Positions 7,982 to 16,570 of a stretch of DNA of 47,332 nucleotides are shown piece by piece. This DNA comes from Algoriphagus sp. (GTDB lineage: Bacteria; Bacteroidota; Bacteroidia; Cytophagales; Cyclobacteriaceae): the NCBI GenBank assembly GCA_018336015.1, contig JAGXQZ010000061.1, forward strand, positions 1 to 47,332, written 5' to 3'. The notes under the pieces were generated by a model. The model did not search any database. It was given only the letters and a program-made list of their open reading frames with translations, and was not told the origin of the DNA. How positions within the stretch are numbered: the stretch's first letter is position 1; every line of letters starts with the position of its first letter. The translations under genes were made by a program, and so were the position numbers.

Positions 7982-8649
7982 TAGGGTCTATTGTCTCTTA
8001 GAGAGGCGATAATGTTCATAGCATTCTTGACAGATTCCTGAATTTCCAAAAAGGCCCCTTTTGCAATCAGGTCCTTTCTGAATAATTGAGAGCCCATGCC
8101 CACACAGAGCACTCCGGCATCAAACCAAGATTTCATGCTTTTTTCAGTGGGTTCTACCCCACCCGTTGGGATGATTTCAATTTTTGGCATCACTGCGTGG
8201 ACTGCAGGGACAAACTCAGGTGTCAGAATGTTAGCAGGATAGATCTTTACTAGCTCAGAACCAAGTTCCTGCGCGAAAAAAACTTCGGAAACGGTTCCGC
8301 ATCCGGGGATCCATGGCACTTCTACCCTAGCACAATATTCTCCCAATTTTGGATTCATCACAGGAGCTACAATAAATTCAGCACCCATATCAATGAACTC
8401 CTCCGCTTCATGTGGATGATAAATTGTGCCTGCACCCAAATATAATCCTGGCATACGGTCGGCCGCTTCCCTTATTTTTGGAAATATTGATTTGGCTTCC
8501 TTGCCACGATTGACCATTTCGATTACCCTCACTCCTCCTTCATAGGCAGAATAAAGTAGATCCAGACAAACTTGCTCATCAGGATGAAAGAAAATTGGCA
8601 TCATACCACCGGCATGCATGCGCTTAATAAAGGGAGTTGGGTTTCTCAT
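7981..8649 (-). CDS. eda: 2-dehydro-3-deoxyphosphogluconate (KDPG/KHG) aldolase
   Basis: 222-aa class I aldolase that cleaves KDPG to pyruvate and glyceraldehyde 3-phosphate. Visible residues are Glu44 (RVIEMVNRG), GAGTI, the Schiff-base Lys135 in VKIYPANIL and the phosphate-binding GGV. Length is typical. It is flanked by TAATG overlaps with kdgK upstream and dctP downstream, so translation of uptake and breakdown genes is coupled. The product enters glycolysis through enzymes such as the gap gene at the left of the window. Confidence 0.93.
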   Translation of the reverse strand: MRNPTPFIKRMHAGGMMPIFFHPDEQVCLDLLYSAYEGGVRVIEMVNRGKEAKSIFPKIREAADRMPGLYLGAGTIYHPHEAEEFIDMGAEFIVAPVMNPKLGEYCARVEVPWIPGCGTVSEVFFAQELGSELVKIYPANILTPEFVPAVHAVMPKIEIIPTGGVEPTEKSMKSWFDAGVLCVGMGSQLFRKDLIAKGAFLEIQESVKNAMNIIASLRDNRP

Positions 8650-9641
8650 TATCGCTTGATTTTTCCGCCACCTTCACCGGCAGCCAATTCTTGAACTTCT
8701 TGAAGAGAACAAAGCAGAATATCACCGGGTACACTGTGCTTGATAGCACCGGCTGCCATAGCAAACTCTATGGCATCTTTTGGTCCCAGGTGAAGCAGGC
8801 CGTAGATCAATCCACCACCAAAAGCATCTCCAGTACCTACCCGATCCACAATGTGGGTCAACTCATAGGATCTGGAGGAGTATGTCTTTTTTTTGCTGTA
8901 AAGAGAGGCCGAGATGGTGTTATTTGATGAACTGTGTGAGATTCTGTCTGTCTTCACGATATATTCCAGCTTAGGATACCGATCAAAAGCCATATTCCTT
9001 ACTTCAGTAAAGCTCTTGTAATCCTCATTGAGACATTGCTTGAAGTCTCTTGTCCCTGCTATGATCACGTGAGTGAGTTCCATCAAATCAGGCATAATTT
9101 CATGAGGAGCCTTTCCAAATTGCCAGAGATTGCTCCGGTAATTGAGATCTCCACTTACTTTGATGCCTTTCTCGTTAGCTTTTTTTAGGGCTGTCAAAGT
9201 TAAGTCTGCACAATGCTGGGAAAGTGCCGGCGTAATACCAGACCAATGCACCCAATCTACTCCATCCAAAATCGAATCCCAATCCAGTTTACTTCCGTCA
9301 AAATTTGCAAAGGCAGAACCAGCCCGATCGTAGATTACTTGCGAGCTCCGTTGCATAGCACCTTGCTCCAAGTAATAGACACCCATTCTACCGGGAATAT
9401 GAGGAATGAATCGCGTATCAATTCCATTTTTTCGAAGCTGACCTGCCGCTGCCCAACCGATCTCGTGATCAGGAAAAGCAGTGATATGAGCGACGTGCAT
9501 CCCCCAATAAGCTAATGCAGCTCCGACATTGGCTTCTGATCCTCCAAATTCCACATCAAAGGAATGGGTCTGGAAAAAACGCTGATTTCCGGGTGGTGAA
9601 AGTCTCAGCATGACTTCACCGATAGTGACAATTTTCTTCAT
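8649..9641 (-). CDS. kdgK: 2-dehydro-3-deoxygluconate (KDG) kinase, PfkB family
   Basis: 330-aa sugar kinase that phosphorylates KDG to KDPG using ATP. It shows the N-terminal GEVMLRLSPPG, the substrate glycines FGGSEANVGAALA, and the PfkB catalytic signature DRVGTGDAFGGGLIYG with its catalytic Asp. It is the first gene of the leftward operon and lies 48 bases from the divergently transcribed altronate dehydratase. The two halves of the pathway therefore probably share a control region. Confidence 0.92.
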   Translation of the reverse strand: MKKIVTIGEVMLRLSPPGNQRFFQTHSFDVEFGGSEANVGAALAYWGMHVAHITAFPDHEIGWAAAGQLRKNGIDTRFIPHIPGRMGVYYLEQGAMQRSSQVIYDRAGSAFANFDGSKLDWDSILDGVDWVHWSGITPALSQHCADLTLTALKKANEKGIKVSGDLNYRSNLWQFGKAPHEIMPDLMELTHVIIAGTRDFKQCLNEDYKSFTEVRNMAFDRYPKLEYIVKTDRISHSSSNNTISASLYSKKKTYSSRSYELTHIVDRVGTGDAFGGGLIYGLLHLGPKDAIEFAMAAGAIKHSVPGDILLCSLQEVQELAAGEGGGKIKR

Positions 9642-9689
9642 GGAAGAATATTTTTTTCTCTAATTTGACCAAAATAAGGAATAAAAACG
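9642..9689. promoter_or_regulatory. divergent control region between kdgK and uxaA
   Basis: Only 48 bases separate two ATG codons read in opposite directions. Near matches to the Bacteroidota -7 box exist on both strands: TAATTTG at 9661-9667 (plus) and TATTTTGG-like on the minus strand near 9670-9677. Both miss the TAnnTTTG spacing by one base. No clear operator palindrome is visible and no regulator gene is adjacent. Confidence 0.35.
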
Positions 9690-11318
9690 ATGCACAACAC
9701 TTCCCTACTTTTAGATCCATTGGACAATGTCGGTGTCGCACTCACTGACCTTAAGCCAGGAGAAAAAGTCAAAACCAATTCATTTGAACTTGATATTCAG
9801 GAATTTGTACCCGCCAAACACAAGTTCGCCTTACGTGATTTTTCAAAGGGCGAGGACATATTAATGTATGGTACAGTCGTCGGAGAAGCTACCCAGGCTA
9901 TCCCTACAGGGTATGCCATCACTCTAGCCAATATCAAGCATAAAACCCGTGAATACGAGCTTACAGCAGGTAATTTTGAATGGAATTCACCAGCTATTGA
10001 AGCTTGGAAAGACAAGACTTTTTTAGGCTATAAAAGAGCTGATAATCAGGTAGGTACAGCCAATTATTGGTTGGTTTTACCTATGGTTTTTTGTGAAAAC
10101 ACCAATGTAAAATTACTCCAGGAGGCTTTTGAAAATGCACTTGGTTTTTCCCAACCGAATCCTTATGAAATCCAGATTAAAAACCTCATTTCGGGGCTAA
10201 AAACCGAAAAATTTACGGAAACGGTTTCGCAAAATCACTCGAAAACCAGCTCGAAAATCTTCGAAAACCTCGACGGAATTCGGTTTCTGACCCATTCCAT
10301 GGGTTGTGGAGGTACGCGAAGTGATGCCGAGGCACTGTGTGCTTTATTGGCAGGTTATATCCACCACCCGAATGTTGCCGGCGCCACCATCTTGAGTCTA
10401 GGATGCCAAAACGCTCAAGTAAGTATACTAAAAGAAAAACTGGCCCAACTCAACTGCCAAAAAACCTTGGTCATTTGTGAACAGCAGCAGGAAGGTACCA
10501 CTGAGGCTCTGATTTCTAAAGCAATTCAGGAAACATTTGAGGGGTTGATTGAGGCGAATAAATGCAAAAGAGAACCTGTACCCTTGAGCAAACTCGTCAT
10601 TGGCCTTGAATGTGGAGGTTCGGATGGTTTTTCAGGAATCTCTGCCAATCCTACATTAGGAAGGGTTTCTGATTTAATTGTTGCCTTGGGAGGGATCGCT
10701 ATACTATCAGAATTCCCGGAACTCTGCGGTGCAGAGCAAAACTTGATCAATCGATGCGAGACACCTGGCCTCGCAGAGAAGTTTGTACACTTGATGGAAG
10801 CGTATAACGATGCTGCCAAACGAGTAGGAAGTGGTTTTGACATGAATCCTAGTCCGGGGAATATTAAAGATGGCTTGCTAACTGATGCCATCAAGTCTTG
10901 TGGTGCCGCCAAAAAAGGAGGAACAGCTCCTATTTCGGATGTTTTGGACTATACAGAATATGTGAAAACCCCTGGTTTGAATTTGCTATGTACACCTGGT
11001 AATGATGTGGAAAGTACCACTGGACTGGCAGGAAGCGGAGCTAATGTCATTTTATTCACTACCGGACTGGGAACACCTACCGGGAATCCAATCAGCCCTG
11101 TCATCAAGATATCAACTAATACTAAAATGGCCACCAAAATGCCTGATATTATAGATTTTAACACGGGTACAGTAATCACCGGAGAAGATACCATCGAATC
11201 AGCCGGAGATAAACTGATGGATTACATCATAGAAGTAGCAAGCGGAAGGATACAAACCAAAGCTGAGGAAAAAAGAAACTTTGATTTTATCCCTTGGAAG
11301 AGAGGGGTATCCCTGTAA
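9690..11318 (+). CDS. uxaA: altronate dehydratase
   Basis: 542-aa UxaA/GarD family enzyme that dehydrates D-altronate to 2-keto-3-deoxygluconate. The N-terminal SAF domain (about 1-90, starting LLLDPLDNVGVAL) is followed by the catalytic domain with GYKRADNQVGTANYWLVLPMVFCEN, HSMGCGG, LECGGSDGFSGISANPTLG and a C-terminal GTGLGTPTGNPISPV. The family uses Fe2+. Galactarate dehydratase is the alternative, but the uxaB, kdgK and eda neighbours favour altronate. A strong hairpin terminator follows. Confidence 0.93.
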   Translation: MHNTSLLLDPLDNVGVALTDLKPGEKVKTNSFELDIQEFVPAKHKFALRDFSKGEDILMYGTVVGEATQAIPTGYAITLANIKHKTREYELTAGNFEWNSPAIEAWKDKTFLGYKRADNQVGTANYWLVLPMVFCENTNVKLLQEAFENALGFSQPNPYEIQIKNLISGLKTEKFTETVSQNHSKTSSKIFENLDGIRFLTHSMGCGGTRSDAEALCALLAGYIHHPNVAGATILSLGCQNAQVSILKEKLAQLNCQKTLVICEQQQEGTTEALISKAIQETFEGLIEANKCKREPVPLSKLVIGLECGGSDGFSGISANPTLGRVSDLIVALGGIAILSEFPELCGAEQNLINRCETPGLAEKFVHLMEAYNDAAKRVGSGFDMNPSPGNIKDGLLTDAIKSCGAAKKGGTAPISDVLDYTEYVKTPGLNLLCTPGNDVESTTGLAGSGANVILFTTGLGTPTGNPISPVIKISTNTKMATKMPDIIDFNTGTVITGEDTIESAGDKLMDYIIEVASGRIQTKAEEKRNFDFIPWKRGVSL

Positions 11319-11324
11319 AATAAA

Positions 11325-11353
11325 AGAGCGGCACTTGGAATCAAGGCCGCTCT
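11325..11353 (+). terminator. terminator after uxaA
   Basis: Stem AGAGCGGC (11325-11332) pairs with GCCGCTCT (11346-11353), extended inside by CTTG/CAAG around GAAT. A-rich sequence precedes it and T6 follows. It can also stop the convergent lipoprotein gene that ends at 11374. Confidence 0.9.
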
Positions 11354-11373
11354 TTTTTAATTAAAAGGGGTGA

Positions 11374-12036
11374 TTAGAATACTATTGTTGCTCTTAATGT
11401 GGTTTCTCCAGCACCATTTCCAGGATTAAAAAAACCAACTACTTTACCCATTCCTGAGGCAGTTTCAAATTTTCCTGTACCTCCAATAATTTCGACATCT
11501 GCTGTAAAATTTATCCTTGTCTCAGATACTGGAGTGGTTACATTCAAAATATTTTTAAAGTAAATGGTATTTCCCTTACCATCAGTAGTAAGAGAACTCA
11601 CTTCATCAGGAATATTTGTCAATCCAAACTCATCAGCTAACTGTTCTGCAAAGAACATAGTAACAGGTGCACCTACGGTAACGGGACCCTGTGGCCCAAA
11701 TTCAGCTCTCTGATTAATGAATGAATAAGCCTTTCCCATATAGGTCGCATTCCCAACTCCAGTTCCTGGATAAAATGCTGGAAATGGAAATTCTTCGGTA
11801 AATCCTTCATCAGGAAATATACCAATGGAATTTGAAAACTTCTCTTGGTAGAAAACTCCATTAGGTCCTTTTCGGAAGTTTTCTCCTCCAATTTCGTGAT
11901 TACCAGCATCAGCAACTTCATTTGCTAGCTTAGCAGCTTCACTAGTCATGGGTGTTTCACCCTCTGGCATACAGGATGAAATGAGCAAGGCAATAGCCAA
12001 ACTCAAGCCTGTTAATTTTAAGTAATTCTTTTTCAT
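11374..12036 (-). CDS. lipoprotein of unknown function with an AOC-barrel-like C-terminus
   Basis: 220-aa lipoprotein with lipobox LISSC (Cys22). I do not recognise a named family. The C-terminal third has alternating strands with INFTADVEIIGGTGKFETASGMG, a GGTGxFxxAxGxG pattern seen in allene-oxide-cyclase-like barrels, and ends in ...TTLRATIVF. The middle part is rich in Phe, Pro and Gly. It sits alone on the minus strand between uxaA and a DUF1330 gene. A link to uronate use is possible by position only. Confidence 0.65.
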   Translation of the reverse strand: MKKNYLKLTGLSLAIALLISSCMPEGETPMTSEAAKLANEVADAGNHEIGGENFRKGPNGVFYQEKFSNSIGIFPDEGFTEEFPFPAFYPGTGVGNATYMGKAYSFINQRAEFGPQGPVTVGAPVTMFFAEQLADEFGLTNIPDEVSSLTTDGKGNTIYFKNILNVTTPVSETRINFTADVEIIGGTGKFETASGMGKVVGFFNPGNGAGETTLRATIVF

Positions 12037-12175
12037 TGTACTTTTTGATTTAGGTGATTGATCTTTTTTGACATTATTTTAACATTTCCGAGAAAAAAAC
12101 TGTTTTGAAAAATTAGTTTCAAATCTCCTCAAAACATTTTTTTTGTAGTTCATACCAATAAAAATGCCAAATGCA

Positions 12176-12457
12176 TCAACCTACAATAAAAAAGTTGGCA
12201 GAAGAGGCTTTTTCTCGAATTTTCTTAGCCTCTTGGTAAGTTTCAGAATTGTACCATTCCAAGGCTTTTTCTCTATTGGGAAATTCCAATAAAACCAAGC
12301 GGTCATGTTTCCAATCTCCTTCCAATGCTTCAACAGGTAATCCTCGAATGACAAACTTCCCCCCGAATGGTTCCAGACTCCCAGGAGTTAATTTTTTGTA
12401 ATCTTCATAAACTTCCATATTATGGATATCTACTTCTACTAAAATAAAGGCGGACAT
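12176..12457 (-). CDS. DUF1330 family protein
   Basis: 93-aa small cytoplasmic ferredoxin-like (dimeric alpha-beta barrel) protein. It carries the DUF1330 pattern MSAFILVEVDIHNMEVYEDYKKL, GGKFVIRGLP, DRLVLLEFPNREKALEWYNSETYQEAKKIRE. The ATG at 12457 is chosen because the upstream extension to 12514 overlaps the uxaB start and is not family-like. It is divergent from uxaB with 43 bases between starts, so the two may share a promoter region. Biochemical role unknown. Confidence 0.88.
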   Translation of the reverse strand: MSAFILVEVDIHNMEVYEDYKKLTPGSLEPFGGKFVIRGLPVEALEGDWKHDRLVLLEFPNREKALEWYNSETYQEAKKIREKASSANFFIVG

Positions 12458-12500
12458 AATCTTTAAGGTTTGAAAGCCCAATCTGATTAATAAATACGAA

Positions 12501-13814
12501 ATGGAAAACAGCACTATTCAAATACTTCAATTTGGGACAGGAAATTTTCTCAGGGCATTCATTGAACCTATGGTTCAGGATATTTCTTCGCCAGAAAAAC
12601 CTCTGAATATCTGCATGATACAAAGCACAGGTGGAAATACCCTAGCAGGTCTAAAAAATCAAACGTTTCAATACCACGTGGCAGTAGCTGGCATAGATAC
12701 TGGAAATAAGGTGGAGGAAATTCAGAAGATAACCTGTGTTAAAGATGGTCTTCACCTGCCTGCCGAAGCGGATAAGTTTTTTGATTTCGCCGCTAATCCT
12801 GATGTCAAATGGATCATTTCCAATGTAACGGAGGCAGGAATGGTCTGGAAAAATGAAGGTCCGATTACAAAATTTGCGGAATCCTTTGCGGGCAGGTTAA
12901 CCCAATGGCTTTATCGTAGGTTTCTGAATTTACCTTCGGCCCAAACAGTCATTTTACCCTGTGAACTGCTTCCTAAAAACGGAGACCTTCTCAAGGAATT
13001 TGTGTTGAACCACGCACAAGATTGGCAGTTACCTACAGAGTTTAGCCTTTGGATCAATAAGCAATGCAGGTTTTTCAATTCCTTGGTAGACCGAATTGTC
13101 CCGGGATTTCCTTCCCATTTAGAATTGAAAGAAAAAGAAAATGATGCGTTTGTCGTGCAGACTGAACCCTATTGCTTTTGGGCTATCGAGGGAGATGAGA
13201 AAGACAGACATTTGCTGCCTTTTTTAGATAGCAAAGCTGAAGTTGTATTAAGCAATTCAATCGACTATTATTCCTTACGGAAAATCAGGATACTTAATGG
13301 ACTTCACACCTTTATGGCTGCAAAAGGACTACTAGAGGGAATTGTGACTGTGGGAGAGTATGTGTCCAAAGAAGAAAATCTAATTGTATTAAATCAATTA
13401 TTGGAAATGGAAATCTACCCTTGTTTGCCAGGTCCCAAAGAAGACCTCGAACGCTATGCAAATCAGGTTCTGGATCGATTCAGAAATCCTTTCGTTTCTC
13501 ACAAATTGGCAGATATATCATTGAATTCTATCGCTAAATTCAAGAGTAGGCTTGCTCCAATCTTTGACTTCCATATCCAACAAACAGGGTCTTTACCTCC
13601 TATTGCCACTTTAGGACTCGTTTCTCTTATCCTTTTTTACTTAAATCATTCTGATAAAATTAGAGATACCGAAGAGGTGAAAGAGTACTTCTTAAACCAA
13701 AATGAATCACTGTCTGAATTTGAAAAAATTACTACTTCAATCAAAGATCTCTTTGGATTTGAAGATAAAGGAAACCTTTTAGTTGCTTATGAAAACGTGA
13801 GGAAAACTAGATAA
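12501..13814 (+). CDS. uxaB: tagaturonate reductase (altronate oxidoreductase)
   Basis: 437-aa polyol-specific long-chain dehydrogenase that reduces D-tagaturonate to D-altronate with NADH. The N-terminal dinucleotide motif QILQFGTGNFLRAF, a middle helical part and the catalytic segment KIRILNGLHT (Lys, Asn, His) are present. It is shorter than the roughly 480 aa of E. coli UxaB. Mannonate oxidoreductase is the close alternative, but altronate dehydratase is next door and no mannonate dehydratase is seen. The last codons form one arm of a hairpin shared with the convergent tolC-like gene. Confidence 0.88.
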   Translation: MENSTIQILQFGTGNFLRAFIEPMVQDISSPEKPLNICMIQSTGGNTLAGLKNQTFQYHVAVAGIDTGNKVEEIQKITCVKDGLHLPAEADKFFDFAANPDVKWIISNVTEAGMVWKNEGPITKFAESFAGRLTQWLYRRFLNLPSAQTVILPCELLPKNGDLLKEFVLNHAQDWQLPTEFSLWINKQCRFFNSLVDRIVPGFPSHLELKEKENDAFVVQTEPYCFWAIEGDEKDRHLLPFLDSKAEVVLSNSIDYYSLRKIRILNGLHTFMAAKGLLEGIVTVGEYVSKEENLIVLNQLLEMEIYPCLPGPKEDLERYANQVLDRFRNPFVSHKLADISLNSIAKFKSRLAPIFDFHIQQTGSLPPIATLGLVSLILFYLNHSDKIRDTEEVKEYFLNQNESLSEFEKITTSIKDLFGFEDKGNLLVAYENVRKTR

Positions 13815-13829
13815 ACTCTAGTTTTCCTC
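13799..13829. terminator. bidirectional hairpin over two convergent stop codons
   Basis: A perfect 13-bp inverted repeat (13799-13811 with 13817-13829, loop TAAAC) includes the final codons and stop of uxaB (TAA 13812-13814) and of the tolC-like gene (TAG 13820-13818). Neither side has a long T run, so it may act as a barrier or RNA stabiliser rather than a classical intrinsic terminator. Confidence 0.7.
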
Positions 13830-15212
13830 AAAACCTAAACCTGCTGCAAATCTGGTTTTTGCATAGGATGTACGAAGCTTCGAGGCCAAGTCATTCAAAG
13901 TAAGTCTAGAATCAAATACCGCTACTTCCCGGGCATTGACCAGAAAAAGAGTGCTTTCCCCTATTTCAAATCTTCGCGTCTCACCGGCTAAAAGTGCTTC
14001 CAAGCTTTTTACATTTTGGGAAATCGTATTGACTTGCTGATTAAGAATAGACCAATTGTACAACTCTGAATCAAGCTTAGTCCGCAACTGAAGTTCCTTT
14101 AGATCCCGTGAAGTCTGTTTCATTTCAATTTTAGCCTTTGTAAGACCAACAGCACCTCTGGTTTTCCTTAGTAATAAAGGGGTGTAAAATGAAACGCCCC
14201 ATTTATAATTGTTTTCAAAAAAGGGAGAGGGATTAAACTCTGAAATCGTCTCAGATAAGAAATTGTATTTCAATTTGACAACGGGCAAAAGCTGTTGGGT
14301 TTTAAGTCTTCTTTCCACGTCCAGACTAGCCAATTCAAAATCAGTCAACCTCAATTCAGGATGTCTTGCCACCAGAGTTCTGAGTTCTTCGGCATCAGGA
14401 ACCTCAGTAAACTCCTCAAAGAGTCCCTGAGGAAAGACGCCGAGGCCAAGTTCCATGGGATTACCATCTTCATCCCAAATAAATGTATTTAACTCCTGAG
14501 TAGCTGCAAAGAAGGTGTTTTCAGCGATCTGCAGGCGATATTGACGGTTTAGCAATTGGGTAAAGGCCTCTACTGTATCGATTGCGGCTTGATCTCCCAA
14601 TTCAAAGAATCGCTTCACCGCATTAAACCTGAATTTTGCCAACTCCACTCCTTCACGCAGGACATCCACGTTTTCCTTTGCCAATGACCATCTCCAATAC
14701 ATGTCAGTTGCCTGTAGATTAAGCTGATTGAGCATATTTTGACGCTCTACTTCTGTGGATTGCTGATAGATTTGGGCTTTTCGAAGCGTAGCTCTTCGAT
14801 CGTCCAAAATTAGTCCTTGCCCCAAATTGACTGAAGCACCAGCGGAAAGCAATCCAGTAGCAGGCACATTACTCTCTGAGTTTAGAAATCTGCCCGTATT
14901 TTGTTCAAAAATCCCATTCAACTCCACCCCCATCCAAGTAGGAACCACCACGCCAGCTTCTCTTTTATCAAAATAGGTTGATTCCTTGTATTCTTTCTTG
15001 TCCAGATTCCCATAAATCATCGGATCAAATCCGCCTCTTGCCTGCCTCACTTCCATCTGACCCATTCTCAGGTTGATTTCAGCTTGTACAGCAATAGGAT
15101 GGTAAAGCTCTACCCACTCCATAAATTGCTCAAAATTCAATTTGAGTGAATCCTGAGCTCTTGATGTAAGAGAGATCAAACTGACCAATACTATTAAAAT
15201 TCCTTTTTTCAT
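13818..15212 (-). CDS. TolC-family outer membrane efflux protein
   Basis: 464-aa outer-membrane channel subunit with signal peptide (MKKGILIVLVSLISLTSRAQ). Two OEP repeats rich in long helices are visible; the second includes LTDFELASLDVERRLKTQQLLPVVKLKYNF and the end LNDLASKLRTSYAKTRFAAGLG. It would trimerise and dock to the HlyD-like adaptor encoded just upstream. Its start overlaps the adaptor stop by ATGA. This is the last gene of a tetR-abc-hlyD-tolC operon. Confidence 0.92.
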   Translation of the reverse strand: MKKGILIVLVSLISLTSRAQDSLKLNFEQFMEWVELYHPIAVQAEINLRMGQMEVRQARGGFDPMIYGNLDKKEYKESTYFDKREAGVVVPTWMGVELNGIFEQNTGRFLNSESNVPATGLLSAGASVNLGQGLILDDRRATLRKAQIYQQSTEVERQNMLNQLNLQATDMYWRWSLAKENVDVLREGVELAKFRFNAVKRFFELGDQAAIDTVEAFTQLLNRQYRLQIAENTFFAATQELNTFIWDEDGNPMELGLGVFPQGLFEEFTEVPDAEELRTLVARHPELRLTDFELASLDVERRLKTQQLLPVVKLKYNFLSETISEFNPSPFFENNYKWGVSFYTPLLLRKTRGAVGLTKAKIEMKQTSRDLKELQLRTKLDSELYNWSILNQQVNTISQNVKSLEALLAGETRRFEIGESTLFLVNAREVAVFDSRLTLNDLASKLRTSYAKTRFAAGLGFEEN

Positions 15213-16564
15213 TTCTTGGTAGAAGCTGCTTTGTCTTTTTCTTCTTGAGAATAGTAGTCTGCCGGGAAACCGTTCAATTGACGCCAGATCTCATACCAAA
15301 CCGGCACATCATTGAGTAAGGCAATGCCATCAGCACCTGATCCAATTCTCAACAAATCAGGCCAATTATCCTCCTCAGGATCTTCTACAACCAACACCCT
15401 GTATTGATTATTTGAACCAGCAAACTGATCAATCGCAACTACAACACCGCCAAATGTACCGTTGGAAATCTGTGGCCATCCTGAGAATACAATGGCTGGC
15501 CACCCATCAAATATGAATCTGACCTTGTTGCCCACCTTGATCAAAGGTAAATCCACTGGCTGAACATACATCTCCACTGCCAATTCAGCCTCTGATGGAA
15601 CGATATTCACTATTTCAGCACCCTCTTTGATCGTTTCACCAATACCCACTTGAATGGCTTTAGCGATGTAGCCGTTTTGTGGAGCCAAAATGTATCTGTA
15701 ACGAGTTCTTTGCTCATAATTGGAATACTGATTTTCCAATTTGGTCACAGTCGCTTCAGCGTCAAATTGGGAAGAAAGCGCTGTGTATTTGTCCGACTCA
15801 GCTTTTGCAAGCTTGTCTTTGAATTCATTGTCAATTGCATCCAGATCGATTCTGGCCGTAATGAGTTCATTCTGACTGCTAAGTAATTTATTCTCAGAAG
15901 AAATGAGCTTTGCCTGAACATCCTGAAATTTCAATCTTCGGCTTTCCAGAACTGTCAGAGAGTTCAATCCTTCTTTGAACAATTGCTCCGCTCGATCCAG
16001 CTGATACTTTCCGATGTCATAGTCAACTTTAGCCTGTACAAATCCAATACTATCGGATTGAACCTTTAGCTCTGCGATTTTCAGCTTGTTCTGTGCTTGC
16101 TGAAGTTTCAGTACATTATTTCTCCGTAGCGCTTCGATTTGATCCTGAAGTGCTGAAACCTTATCCCCATAAGATCTTGCTGCAAGAGATTTGGCGTCCA
16201 CTTGCTGCTGCGTCCTAGGCAAAAGCAAAGAGTCGAAATACTCGTCTTTTACCTCAGAAATCCTCAAAATAGTATCACCAGCTACCACAAAATCGCCTTC
16301 GGCCACGTACCATTTTTCTATTCTACCTGCGATAATAGAATGTACTGTCTGTGGTCTTTGGTCTGGTCGTAGTGCCGTTACATAGCCTTTGGATCGGATA
16401 TTTTGAGTCCACGGCAGGAAAAGCATAATAAAAGCAGCTATCAATACTCCTGTAAGGATTCTGAGACGTTTTTGACTTTCCTTTCGAGGAAGTGTCATCA
16501 CAAGACTTTTGGCACCGCTGAAAGGAATGGATTCCTTAATCGTATTTGAAGATATGTTCAACAT
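15209..16564 (-). CDS. HlyD-like membrane fusion (adaptor) protein
   Basis: 451-aa periplasmic adaptor with one N-terminal transmembrane helix (LRILTGVLIAAFIMLFLPW, about 33-51). A lipoyl/barrel-sandwich half follows (HSIIAGRIEKWYVAEGDFVVAGDTILRI). A long coiled-coil hairpin covers about 115-280. The second half YRYILAPQNGYIAKAIQVGIGETIKEG and a beta-barrel close the protein. It links the ABC protein (6 bases upstream) to the TolC-like channel (ATGA overlap). The architecture is that of type I secretion/efflux systems. The cargo is unknown. Confidence 0.92.
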   Translation of the reverse strand: MLNISSNTIKESIPFSGAKSLVMTLPRKESQKRLRILTGVLIAAFIMLFLPWTQNIRSKGYVTALRPDQRPQTVHSIIAGRIEKWYVAEGDFVVAGDTILRISEVKDEYFDSLLLPRTQQQVDAKSLAARSYGDKVSALQDQIEALRRNNVLKLQQAQNKLKIAELKVQSDSIGFVQAKVDYDIGKYQLDRAEQLFKEGLNSLTVLESRRLKFQDVQAKLISSENKLLSSQNELITARIDLDAIDNEFKDKLAKAESDKYTALSSQFDAEATVTKLENQYSNYEQRTRYRYILAPQNGYIAKAIQVGIGETIKEGAEIVNIVPSEAELAVEMYVQPVDLPLIKVGNKVRFIFDGWPAIVFSGWPQISNGTFGGVVVAIDQFAGSNNQYRVLVVEDPEEDNWPDLLRIGSGADGIALLNDVPVWYEIWRQLNGFPADYYSQEEKDKAASTKK

Positions 16565-16570
16565 GGCCTT

